This document shows, one piece after another, positions 18,014 through 27,500 of a stretch of 64,000 bases of DNA. The position numbers were made by a program, and so were the translations under genes. Source of the stretch: CAWBRT01 sp963696525. Its GTDB lineage: Bacteria; Acidobacteriota; Terriglobia; Terriglobales; Acidobacteriaceae. The notes beneath the pieces are model-generated. The model was not told where the DNA came from. It was given only the letters and a program-made list of their open reading frames with translations, and did no database searches. Each line of letters begins with the position of its first letter. The first letter of the stretch is position 1. Location: the NCBI GenBank assembly GCA_963696525.1, contig CAVOKO010000010.1, forward strand, positions 1 through 64,000, in the 5' to 3' direction.

Positions 18014-18490
18014 CTAGGTGGTTTCCTTTTTGGCGTTTCCCGTCAGCAGAACCGATTTCATGTTCTCGCATGCCGGCGCCGCACGATAGATTTCGCACTC
18101 GTAGCAATCCTTGCCGGGCCAACAGCAGGTGTGATGGACCCAACAGGGATTGGACGACTCTGCCGTGGTAGCGCAGTGGCTTCTCTCAGCACCGTCGCAA
18201 TGGCGAACGTCCCAGCAGGGCAGTAGAGCAAGCAGATGCCGGACACCGGCAAAGTTCAACCGGTAGTCGCGCACCAGACGCATCAAAGTCTCGATCCATG
18301 GATAGTCCCGTTCAGTGTAGTAACGGGTCCCCTTTGACGACTTGATGGGTATGAGGAGTCCCTCGCGCTCATAAAGCCGGAGCAGGTCCACAGAGATATT
18401 GAAATGCCGGGCCACGGCGCCGATCTTGATTCTGCGGTCTGGCTTTGTGGGTGGCGCGACGGAAGCTAAGGGGTTCGGCACTGAGAGCAT
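18014..18490 (-). CDS. MerR-family regulator with C-terminal Cys-rich (CW-type) domain
   Basis: The 158-residue protein has a MerR winged-helix domain (about residues 20-90): 'IKIGAVARHFNISVDLLRLYE' followed by 'GTRYYTERDY'. The C-terminal part contains nine Cys in about 55 residues arranged around 'PCWDVRHC', 'PCWVHHTCC' and 'CYEC', a layout I know from small metal- or Fe-S-binding CW domains of bacterial sensors. It probably binds DNA as a dimer and senses metal or redox state through the Cys cluster. Start: the ATG at 18490 is preceded by GAGGTAGTT; the longer in-frame form lacks such a site. It is divergent from the phospholipase gene, its possible target. Confidence 0.75.
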   Translation of the reverse strand: MLSVPNPLASVAPPTKPDRRIKIGAVARHFNISVDLLRLYEREGLLIPIKSSKGTRYYTERDYPWIETLMRLVRDYRLNFAGVRHLLALLPCWDVRHCDGAERSHCATTAESSNPCWVHHTCCWPGKDCYECEIYRAAPACENMKSVLLTGNAKKETT

Positions 18491-19108
18491 AACTACCTCA
18501 AAACTATCTACAAGGTCGAGACAACATCTTGCTAACATGAGAATAGCAACCTGGTGACCAATCTCTCCACTGTACACCAGATTCTAACTAGCCCGGTTTC
18601 AATGTTTTACCGTGATGCACTGCAATCGTAAAGAAATCGTGACCAGAAGGGCGCGAAAACACGCAAGCAAAGTGCGATTTTACCCAAAACGGGAATGCGG
18701 GGCGGAAGCAGGGGTGGAACCGCAGCCGTAGCCCAAATACTTGCACCACGGCGAAGTCAACTCGGCACCCCGACAACTCCCACATGCACGGGGCACGGGG
18801 CTCTGCTAGCCAGGGCTCCTCGCCTTCGATCTATCTTGCCGGAGGGCTAAACAATAAAGGAATTGCTCTAGCACTTACGGGACGATCGAGATCAATTGCC
18901 AGGGTGAAATTCCAAGCGCTCCCGCCGAGTCTCAACGCGGCGCGATGGTTTCAACAAGGGCCGGCGTAGCCAAGCTGATCTCGAATTTTTTTGCATCATT
19001 TTCCCGGCGTGCAGGCAACCAAAATCGCGGAGCAACTCAGGCGTGCAGCTTTGGCTTCTATTCATAAGTCGCAGATGCGATCTGAATGAATTGGACAGGA
19101 AGGTGTCA
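18491..19108. other. Intergenic region between MerR and phospholipase genes
   Basis: About 620 bp without a credible gene. It should contain divergent promoters for the MerR regulator and the phospholipase lipoprotein. The segment 18790-18980 could fold ('cgccgag...ggcgcg' elements near 18921-18941), but no known riboswitch consensus was matched. No repeats of note. Confidence 0.35.
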
Positions 19109-21754
19109 ATGTTGCAAGCCTCGGCCCCTGGACGCTACAGGTATTTAACCCTGTGCGTGGTGCTCCCCGCGTTTTTGTTCCTCTCGGCATGTGGCAGAGG
19201 AACCGGCTCATCCTCTGGTTCGCAAACTAGCTCGGTAACTACGACCTCGGCAGCCCCGACCGTGACCATGAGTGCCAGCGTAACCAAAATCGTGGCTGGC
19301 GGTTCGCTTACGCTGACCGTTGTGGCGAGCAACGCCACGCAGGTCGTCATCTCCGATAACTGCGACAGTAACACCTATACCTTGCCGGCAACTGGCGGAA
19401 CCCAAATAGTTCCAGCCCCGAGTACGCCTGGCACCTGTACCTACACGGCGACGGCAAGCGGTGGCAGTCAGCCGGCTGTTGCCAGTGTTCCCATTACCGT
19501 GGCCCCTTCGACGGCGACGGTCGTCAGCATAACGGCCAGCCAGCCGACAGTTGCTGCCGGACAATCGGTGACTCTGACTGTCACCGTGGCGAACACAAAC
19601 TCGGTGTTCATCACCAACAACGTGAACAGCACGAGCATTTCTGTTCCGGCGGGCGGTGGGACAGTGCCTGTAAAGCCGAGCCAGACCACGACCTATATAG
19701 TCACGGGCACGGGAGCGAACAACCAGACGTCTACGGCCCAGGTTACGATCACGGTAATGAGCGTGTCGATTGCGGCCGCTCCCGCTACGATTGTCAACGG
19801 GAGTTCCACGACCCTGACGTCTACAGCCGCCAACGCGACGCAGGTGGTGATCTCGGACAACGTTGACAGCACGACTTACACCTTGGCCGCGACTGGGGGC
19901 ACGCAGGGTGTCAGCCCGACCGTAACCACGACCTATACGGCGACGGCTACCAACGGAAGCGTCACCGCGACAGCAACGGCCACGGTGACTGTTAATGCGA
20001 CGGCCAGCGTGGCTCTGATCAATCACGTCATCTTCCTGATGCAGGAGAACCGCACCTTCGACACCTATTTCGGGATGTTGAACCCATACCGCCAGACGAA
20101 CGGATTCAACATTGGCGACGACAGCAAAGAGTACGATGTCGATGGGCTTGCCGGAACCAACGGTGTGAAAGCGAGCTACTCCAACACTAACGACCCGCCG
20201 GCGTCTACTCCCTTCTCGTTGTTCAAGTTCGACACTGCCTGTATCGACGACATGACTTCGGACTGGCTCGGCAGCTATGGCGATGTGAACACCTACGACT
20301 TCCTCGCCACCCCCAAACCCCGTCCCATCCTGATGGACGGCTTTGTTCACGTAGCCGAGGACTATGCCAAAACCTGCGCCGCGTCTAATGGGAAAACTTG
20401 CAGCGGAAATCCGACCGATGATCTCGTGGGTCAACGCGCCATGGGGTACTACGATGAGACGTTCCTCAACTATTACTACTACATGGCTTCGCAGTTCGCG
20501 CTTTCCGACCGCTGGTTCTCGCCGGTCTCCAGCAAGAGTACGCCGAACCGCCTCGCAACCATGACGGGTGGAACCACGCAAGGCCTGGTCTACGACCCGT
20601 TCAAGGACGACAACGACATACTCACCGCCGCCATCAAGGCAGGCGCAAATGTTTCCACCATCGAACAACTGAACATCCCAACCATCTTCGGCAAGCTAAC
20701 GAAAGCCGGAGTGTCGTGGAGAATCTATTACGGCATAACCAATGGCGGCTGTACGGAAAACGATGGCGATTGCGGAAACTCGACGCTGAGCGCCTTCCCC
20801 TCGATCACTTTCGCTGATTTCCAGGAGTCGTATCAGTATCTGTATGCTCCGGCGGCCAAGGGAGTCTGCTCTGCCACAACAACCTCATCTGGAACGGCTG
20901 TCGGCGATAGCCAGAATGCATTTTGTATCGACACGAGCCACATTGTTCCCATCAGCCAGTACTTCCTCGACATCGCGAGCGGCGTGACTTGCACGCCCGG
21001 TCAAACCGGCGCCTGCATGCCCAGCTTTGCCTTTGTCGAGCCGGCCTACGGCATCGATGACGAGCATCCTGGTTCGGGCCAGTCGATCCTTTCGGGACAG
21101 GCGCAGGTTGCGAAGATGGTTAGTGGGCCCAATGGGCTGATGAGCAGCCCGGCGTGGAAGGATTCGGTTTTCTTCCTTGCCTACGACGAAGGCGGCGGAC
21201 CGTTCGACCACGTTCCCCCAGTTCCTGGATCAACCAACAAAAATACCAACCCCGCATTGGGCATTACCACCGATATTTCCAGTATTGCAGTCAACCCGGA
21301 CACATACTACCCATGTCCGGCAAACGGCCCGGTTAATCCCCTGACCTTGCTACCGACGCCGACCGTGCACTGCGACTTGCAGCCCCATACTGGCTATGAC
21401 GACCCCGGCTACAATCCTGACGATGCACCGGCGTCACCGTTACTGGGAGGTGGAGGACAGGGGTTTGCGGCTCAGCTCGGGTTCCGGCTCCCTAACATGG
21501 TCATTTCTCCGTTCACCAGGAGACATTACGTTTCCCATGTGCCGATGGATCACACGGCGATCATCAGGTTCGTGGAAGATCGCTTCATCAATAACCAGCA
21601 GTACCTCACCAATCGCGATGCAGCCCAGCCTAAACTGCTGGATTTCTTCGACTTCGTCAACGTGCCTTGGGCCACACCGCCTGCGCCGAGCACCATTCCA
21701 ACGCCGCTGTCGCCCTCGACCCCCAACACGTGTACGCCCGCGTCGATGCAGTAA
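19109..21754 (+). CDS. Phospholipase C/acid phosphatase-family lipoprotein with Ig-like repeats
   Basis: An 881-residue lipoprotein. The signal peptide ends in the lipobox 'LSAC' (Cys about residue 29). Residues about 45-310 form three Ig-like repeats, Thr/Ala-rich, each with 'ATQVVISDN' or 'TNSVFITNN' followed by 'TYT/TTTY'. The catalytic domain starts with 'HVIFLMQENRTFDTYFG', the hallmark of the PlcC/AcpA phosphoesterase family, and contains 'YDEGGGPFDHVPPV' and 'HVPMDHTAIIRFVEDRF', the usual metal-ligand and nucleophile regions. It likely releases phosphate or headgroups from phospholipids or phosphomonoesters at the cell surface, fitting its place next to the Pst/Pho genes. The start at 19109 follows AGGAAGG. 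Confidence 0.88.
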   Translation: MLQASAPGRYRYLTLCVVLPAFLFLSACGRGTGSSSGSQTSSVTTTSAAPTVTMSASVTKIVAGGSLTLTVVASNATQVVISDNCDSNTYTLPATGGTQIVPAPSTPGTCTYTATASGGSQPAVASVPITVAPSTATVVSITASQPTVAAGQSVTLTVTVANTNSVFITNNVNSTSISVPAGGGTVPVKPSQTTTYIVTGTGANNQTSTAQVTITVMSVSIAAAPATIVNGSSTTLTSTAANATQVVISDNVDSTTYTLAATGGTQGVSPTVTTTYTATATNGSVTATATATVTVNATASVALINHVIFLMQENRTFDTYFGMLNPYRQTNGFNIGDDSKEYDVDGLAGTNGVKASYSNTNDPPASTPFSLFKFDTACIDDMTSDWLGSYGDVNTYDFLATPKPRPILMDGFVHVAEDYAKTCAASNGKTCSGNPTDDLVGQRAMGYYDETFLNYYYYMASQFALSDRWFSPVSSKSTPNRLATMTGGTTQGLVYDPFKDDNDILTAAIKAGANVSTIEQLNIPTIFGKLTKAGVSWRIYYGITNGGCTENDGDCGNSTLSAFPSITFADFQESYQYLYAPAAKGVCSATTTSSGTAVGDSQNAFCIDTSHIVPISQYFLDIASGVTCTPGQTGACMPSFAFVEPAYGIDDEHPGSGQSILSGQAQVAKMVSGPNGLMSSPAWKDSVFFLAYDEGGGPFDHVPPVPGSTNKNTNPALGITTDISSIAVNPDTYYPCPANGPVNPLTLLPTPTVHCDLQPHTGYDDPGYNPDDAPASPLLGGGGQGFAAQLGFRLPNMVISPFTRRHYVSHVPMDHTAIIRFVEDRFINNQQYLTNRDAAQPKLLDFFDFVNVPWATPPAPSTIPTPLSPSTPNTCTPASMQ

Positions 21755-21767
21755 CTGCCGGAATATA

Positions 21768-21791
21768 GGCCCAGCCGAGGACGGCTGGGCC
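21768..21791. terminator. Hairpin between convergent genes
   Basis: A perfect ten-base-pair stem GGCCCAGCCG/CGGCTGGGCC with an AGGA loop lies between the stop codons of the phospholipase (plus) and the glycosyltransferase-like gene (minus). Neither strand has a clear T run, so it is a likely but not certain bidirectional terminator. Confidence 0.55.
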
Positions 21792-21817
21792 TGCGCTTCC
21801 GCAGCCGAAGTTTTTCT

Positions 21818-23473
21818 TCAGCCAGACGAACCGCCGCTCGATTTCTTGCGGTACACGTCATAGTTGCCGAGGCTTTCCACTGGCCGAAAATCTTGCCGTA
21901 ACAATTCGAGTAACCGCTCCTTATGCTCTACCGGATCTTCCTCGATCTGAAGCTCACGCTTCACGATCAACCAACGGATGTCCCGAGCCCGGCTGAGCTG
22001 GAGGATTTCTTCCGGGCTATACGGATTGACGGTATAATCAAACATAAGCACCGAGAAGCGTGGATGCCTTCCGCTGCTGTAATAAAACAGATCCTCGCCA
22101 GGGATCATCAACAGTCCTTCCTGCCTCGGAATCTCGCGCTCGGAATAACGCAGCAATTCCTCGAACTGTGGGAGCCACGCGCCACGAACTGAGAGCCCCT
22201 TCAGCGCGGCCAAACTCGATCGGGTTATCACGCCCTCGGAAAGATTCGCATAATTCAGACGCTCATGGCTCAAAACGTAAAGCCCGCCCGAGACCAGCAT
22301 CGAGATGGCCACCACGGCGGTGAGTGACACCGTCTTCCAGCCGGTCCGATCCTTCAACGCTGGGGAAAGAGCGCTGATCGTATCCGCAAACAGCAGCATG
22401 AATAGCGGCCAAACGGCGTAAGTAGAGCCCCAGAGTTGCTGTGACAAGAAAGCTCCATTCACGGTACCGATCAGCATGAATGGCAGGACGAGCGCGATGC
22501 CCCGGCGGCGTCCGACGCTCAAAAGCGCCAAGACAAAGGAAACCATCAACAGGAAAGGCCAGAGAGCAAGCAAGCATTCGGCGCGCTCTACCGGCTCTGG
22601 TTCGACGAATAAATAAATCAGCATCCAGAGGAAAGGGCTCGACAGTAGTAAGCCGGATAGTAGCGCCAATCTCCGGTCGTCCCGCCAATTGAGCCACAGC
22701 AGCACCGCCCCGGCCAAAAACGCTGCGATCCACCAAGGCAGTAACGGATTCCGGTAGACGGCGAGCATGTCCGCGAGAGGAGGCATCCGCCGGGACGCGG
22801 CGAACTGAATTGTCCAGTGCTTATAGTTCGCCAGACCGGCGGTCAGATGTAGAAGGAAAAGAGCCGATAGCAGTCCTCCAGCCGCTCCGAACATGACCCA
22901 TAGCTGTCCACGCACGGGCCGGCGCTGCCATAGGTTAAGACCCAGCAGCACTGCGAGCGCCAGCCCCGCGCTTCCCAGAAAGGCAAGTCCCGTATTCTGT
23001 TTGACAAACAGTGGAACCACCAGCACGGCTCCGGTGACAAAAGCGGGCAGCGGAGCAAATCCTCGATGCTCTAATCTCTGAAGTAGAACTATGCAAACGA
23101 GTACTGCAAAGGTGCAGTCGGGATCGTAAAAGGGATGCGGGAAAATGCAGTAGATTCCCAGCACGGTTAATGGCGCGCTCAGCAGGAACGCCACGATCCG
23201 GGCTGGCTTCACCGCGCCGCGTACCATGTTCAGTATGATTTTCCAGGCTAGCACCGTGGACAGTCCGCCCACGGCCGCACAGTAGAGCACATGATGAAAG
23301 AAGACTCTCCCGGTGAGCTTGATGAGCGCCGCTTGGGTGAGAAACGTCAAGGGCGCGTAAGGCAACGGGAAGTCATGGTAGGGCATGTCCCCGAGCGAGA
23401 TCCTGTACGAGTTCTCCAGGATGTAGCTGAGGTCCCACAATACTCCGAGCCTGGCGTTCTGCCATAGCACCAC
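21818..23473 (-). CDS. Polytopic glycosyltransferase-like membrane protein
   Basis: A 551-residue membrane protein with about 10-12 hydrophobic helices and a C-terminal soluble domain of about 120 residues. The early loop 'LGDMPYHDFPLPYAPLTF' with acidic residues after TM1 resembles the catalytic loop of GT-C/PMT-family enzymes that use polyprenyl-phosphate sugars. The called start (GTG at 23473) cuts into the first TM helix: the frame stays open upstream ('WQDWTVALILFVATAA') to a TAG near 23526 but has no start codon there, while an ATG at 23522 is one frame off. The 5' end may therefore be damaged or misassembled. Donor and acceptor are unknown. Confidence 0.65.
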   Translation of the reverse strand: MVLWQNARLGVLWDLSYILENSYRISLGDMPYHDFPLPYAPLTFLTQAALIKLTGRVFFHHVLYCAAVGGLSTVLAWKIILNMVRGAVKPARIVAFLLSAPLTVLGIYCIFPHPFYDPDCTFAVLVCIVLLQRLEHRGFAPLPAFVTGAVLVVPLFVKQNTGLAFLGSAGLALAVLLGLNLWQRRPVRGQLWVMFGAAGGLLSALFLLHLTAGLANYKHWTIQFAASRRMPPLADMLAVYRNPLLPWWIAAFLAGAVLLWLNWRDDRRLALLSGLLLSSPFLWMLIYLFVEPEPVERAECLLALWPFLLMVSFVLALLSVGRRRGIALVLPFMLIGTVNGAFLSQQLWGSTYAVWPLFMLLFADTISALSPALKDRTGWKTVSLTAVVAISMLVSGGLYVLSHERLNYANLSEGVITRSSLAALKGLSVRGAWLPQFEELLRYSEREIPRQEGLLMIPGEDLFYYSSGRHPRFSVLMFDYTVNPYSPEEILQLSRARDIRWLIVKRELQIEEDPVEHKERLLELLRQDFRPVESLGNYDVYRKKSSGGSSG

Positions 23474-23529
23474 GGCGGCGGTCGCGACAAAAAGGATTAG
23501 CGCGACGGTCCAGTCCTGCCATAACTAAG

Positions 23530-23817
23530 CCTGCTCGCCGATGGACCTGTCAGCTACACTCGCCGCCTCCATACCGGGCACGGGTTCGCGAATTTGCGGA
23601 TCGATTTTCATAGGAGCATTGCGGTTCAAATGGGCTTAACAAGCTGCGGAAAAACAGGCTTGCTCTGATGTGAGCATACAAGCAATTGCGCTCGAGCGCG
23701 ATGTCAGCCGGCTGATCTCACTTCCCACGGCTCCGTCCCGCAGATCAGCCGCACCATAGGAGGTGATGTGTAAGCAATCTGCGTAGGCCCGGTGCATCTT
23801 ATTGGTCGCGCTTGATC
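23530..23817. other. Intergenic region between glycosyltransferase-like and PPTase genes
   Basis: About 290 bp downstream of the minus-strand synthase operon. It contains a short imperfect inverted motif 'aagctgcggaaaaacaggctt' near 23640 that faintly resembles the MITE end at 3768. No clear terminator or gene was seen; an 87-codon minus-strand frame here lacks any recognisable feature. Confidence 0.3.
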
Positions 23818-24567
23818 CTAAGAACTCTTTAGCAGAATCGGCCGGAGCGGCCGTGGAGCCGCCACCAGCGTCCGCAAGAAGCTGCCTGTGTGCTGCCACC
23901 AGCCTTGGAAAACCTGGCCGTTAGCGCAACGGACGTGCAGCGGACACCAGTTATCAAGAGCGCATGGCAACCTGGAAGAGGGTTCCAGCTCGCTGATGCG
24001 CCCCAGTTCATCTTCGCCTTGGCCTTGAGTCAGAAGACTCACGATTACGGACCGTGTATCCAGTCGAAGGCCGGTGCGCAATGCTTTAAGCGCACTCTCT
24101 TTTGCGCTCCAAAGCAAAGTTACCAACTGAGACCGGTCTGCCGCGTCCACTTGTGTGATAAGTCTCTGCTCGTCGGTGGCGAAATAATCACGGACAAAAG
24201 CATCGCTGCGACACTCGGAGATTTCCAAATCAAACCCCAGCAGCCCTCCGGACCTTGCGATGGCGCAACCCGCAACACCGGACCGGTGACTTAGCGAAAT
24301 AGTAACGTTCGCTGGTTCATCCGCAAGAAATGCCTGCGGCGCACCGGAGGGCTCCGGACGTATTTCGATTTCCGAAAGAGTCTCGGGATCGCTAGGAACG
24401 TTCCAGTAAATGGCCAGGGCTCGTTTCGCTGTCCAGCGTCCCAGTCGCCAGTCTGCGCGACGTTTTGCAAAACGCAGACCGGCGAGCGAAGCCGCATCTT
24501 TAGCACTTAACCACTTGTCATGCGCCGGTATTTCCGATTCGGCCTGTTCAAGCCAAAAGACGTCCAT
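23818..24567 (-). CDS. Sfp-type 4'-phosphopantetheinyl transferase
   Basis: The 249-residue protein has the two signature blocks of Sfp-type PPTases: 'LLGFDLEISE' (Mg-binding Asp and Glu) and 'LLWSAKESALKAL' (W-x-x-K-E-S-x-x-K). The start at 24567 ('MDVFWLEQAE') gives the normal family length and follows the synthase stop by 31 bp; the longer in-frame form adds an unrelated N-terminus overlapping the synthase. It should transfer phosphopantetheine from CoA onto carrier domains, almost certainly those of the upstream synthase. That is remarkable because those five domains carry Thr at the attachment position. It is the last gene of the operon. Confidence 0.9.
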   Translation of the reverse strand: MDVFWLEQAESEIPAHDKWLSAKDAASLAGLRFAKRRADWRLGRWTAKRALAIYWNVPSDPETLSEIEIRPEPSGAPQAFLADEPANVTISLSHRSGVAGCAIARSGGLLGFDLEISECRSDAFVRDYFATDEQRLITQVDAADRSQLVTLLWSAKESALKALRTGLRLDTRSVIVSLLTQGQGEDELGRISELEPSSRLPCALDNWCPLHVRCANGQVFQGWWQHTGSFLRTLVAAPRPLRPILLKSS

Positions 24568-24598
24568 GATACTCGCCCTTGCCGTGACGGTGAATGGA

Positions 24599-27500
24599 TC
24601 AATCAGAAGCCATGCCCGCGACCTCCATGATTTGAAGTGTCTTAAACGGACCGGAATCGACGGTATAGGGAAGCGCGACCGTGCGATAACCACGCAAATT
24701 CATGAACCGGTTCCCCGCTGCATCCACCACCTCCGCATCGAAGCTTCCGTCCGAATTGGGAGTTACTACGGCATGTAACTGGCTTTCGGCTGGATCGGCA
24801 AATTGAAAGAAGCGAATTTCATGAACGTACTGCGGCAAGCCCATGCGGTCTTGTACGCCCATTTCCCAGAGTCCGGCGGTCTGGAAGCAAAGCTCGATCA
24901 GACGAGGCTCCACAAGCGTCGGCTGCTCGGGGGGTTGATGATGGATTGGCAAGCTTTTGGCCATCTGCCCCACGATGCGATCTTCCTCCCGCCATGCGCG
25001 GCCCAATACGCGGTACGCTGGTCCATGGAAGTAAACGCGATATATATCGGAGGCCTCGACGGCCACTCCGGCCGGCCCAGCGAGCGCCGGTGTGGCGATC
25101 GCTTCGAGTGAATGCCTGGTCAGCCGCACACGCGCCGTGAAATGAGTAGTTACTTCCGGCTCCGCCTGCTTCGGGAGTTGCCGGCTGCCAATCAGTCGAC
25201 AATCCGCAAGCACGGCATCACCTTGCGGATAAAAGACCGCCTTGATGGTGACCACTCGTGACTTGTTGCGGTAGAACTTGAATGGCGCTAAGAAGTTCAC
25301 GCGTTCGATCGCTTCCACGTGCCAACCTGGCAGCATCGAGGAGGCGGCTTCGGCAAAGGCCTCGATCCCCATGACTCCCGGGAGTACCGCCGTGCCGTCG
25401 ATCTTATGATCGTGCAAGAACGGTTGCATCTTCGGCTCCAGCATGGTCTCGATAATCAGGCCAGAGTGAAGGCCCATGCCTGCGATCTTGCCAATCATCG
25501 GCCCTTGCGCCCGGAAGCGATTTTCGCCGGAAGGTTCCTCCGTTGTATCTATCCCGCCGGCAGCATCGAATTCGTTCAGCAAAACACCGAGACGCTGGGC
25601 AACGACAATCTCACCGCGTGTCCCGCCTGCGGTCAATTCACGGCGGATCAAAGGAATGCCCGCTTCGGGCGGCAGCATATCGATACCTGCCAATTCCATC
25701 ATCTTTGGAATAGAGCCGCGGGTAGCCATACCGATGCCACCCCAAGCCGTCCAGTCGATGGCGATACCGCGGGTGGCTGGCCGAGTGGTGCGGAAGCTCG
25801 ATGTTATCTTGCACAACAAGTCGTTCGCCGAACTGTAATCCGTCTGCCCTCCGTTGCCGAAGCGGCCGGCAATCGAGCTGAACGCCACGGTTGCCCCGAG
25901 GGGCATGTTGCCGATGGCATGCAGAAGATTGAACCAGCCGTTGCTCTTGACGTCGAAGACCAAGTCGAACTCGCGTGGGTCCTTATCAGGCAGGAAGTGG
26001 CTGCGCTCCATGCCTGCGGCGTGGAGCAGCACGTCGATCCGGCCGTTGCGTTCGCGAACCTGGTCGATCACGTTGGCCACACCATCCGCATCGGTGAGGT
26101 TGACACTGAAGTAGTATGCTGTCCCGCCGGCTTCACGCACCGTATCTATCGCCTTCTGGGCAGCCCGCGCTCGCTCCAGAGCAGCCAGTTCCTTCTCGAC
26201 CTGCGCCGGCGTAGCCCGCTCGCCGCGCGCCTGTATGCGGACAATCAGATCCCGCTTTAGTCCTTCTTTGTCGCTCACAAAGCGCTTTAGATCGGGGTTG
26301 TTCGCATCGGGCTCCGGCACCAGATCAAGCAAATAGAACGTGCCTCCAGAAGCTGCCGCCAAATCGGCGGTGATGGCCGAGACTATACCTCCGGCCGCGC
26401 CGGTAATCAGAAAGACGGTGTCCTTGTCCAGCGTCAGTCCGGGCTGACCATCGGCTGCGGGCTGTTCCTGCAGCCCAACGGTCCAGCGCAGCCCGTCCTT
26501 ATAACCGATCTCAACCGCGCCGGGATCGCGCAGCGTTTCGTCGATGAGGGCTTCGGCGACTTGCGACGCATTACGATCCGGTTCGAAATCGACGACTTTG
26601 ACCAGGACGTCCGCCCGCTCCCGCTTGTAGGCTTTAGTGAAGCCTGTGACTGCGCCCCCCAGCGGTGCGACTGCGCCGGCGTCGTCATACCCGTGCTGTC
26701 CTCCGAGTCGCACAGCCGAGACTAGGAAGGTGCCCGGCGCCGCAATCTGCTCGTACAACCCGCGCATGGTGGCGTAAAGTGCCTTGACGCGCACCTGCAA
26801 CGCTTCGCTCCAGCCGGTCAAATCCATCTGGCTGAGACTTCCCTCATCGTCCAGCGCCGGCAGCCAGTAGACGCCCTGCACCGGGCCGGCGGCCAGCCAC
26901 TGGTTCACTTGACTGGCCAACGTGTCAGCATTTGCTGCGTCCGCAATGCGCAAAACTTCTACACCAAACACCTGGAGCCGCTGCGCCAGCGCCTCCGCCA
27001 CTCCAGCTTTGTCCGGCATAAGCACGACCCGGCTGCCAGGGCCTAGCGCAACGCCTGTAGGCTTACAAACAGTAAGCGCCGGACGCAACATAGGTACCGG
27101 CACGCGACGCGGAATGCTGTTCGCCGCGTCAAGCGACGCAACGATCGGAGCTACAGGCGCAAACGGTCCCGCCTTCGGTTCCGGTCTTTCCTCGACAGTG
27201 AACGGGATTGGAGCGGACACCCCGGCCGCGGCAGCTAACTTGTCATGCGCGAACTTTATGACGTGCTTCAGCGTCGGGAAATCGCGCAGCTTGAGATTTT
27301 CATCGCGCGGAATGTTGTAGATCCCGCGAATGGCCGCAAGCAGTTCCGCCTGTTTAACCGTGTCGACTCCGAGGTCCGCTTCCAAATCCAGATCCAAATC
27401 CAGCATGTCCTTGGGATAGCCAGTCTTCTCGACTACCAGTGCCAGAATGGCTTCCTGTACCGGATCTGCGACTGCGCTCGCCGCCACCATAACCGGGGCC

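Noticed and set aside
18780..18990. Possible riboswitch upstream of the phospholipase gene
   Set aside because: Some GC-rich pairing can be drawn, but the sequence did not match the cyclic-di-GMP or other consensus that I know.
19208..20668. 486-codon minus-strand frame within the phospholipase gene
   Set aside because: Arg/Gly-rich shadow of the Thr-rich Ig-like repeats on the other strand.
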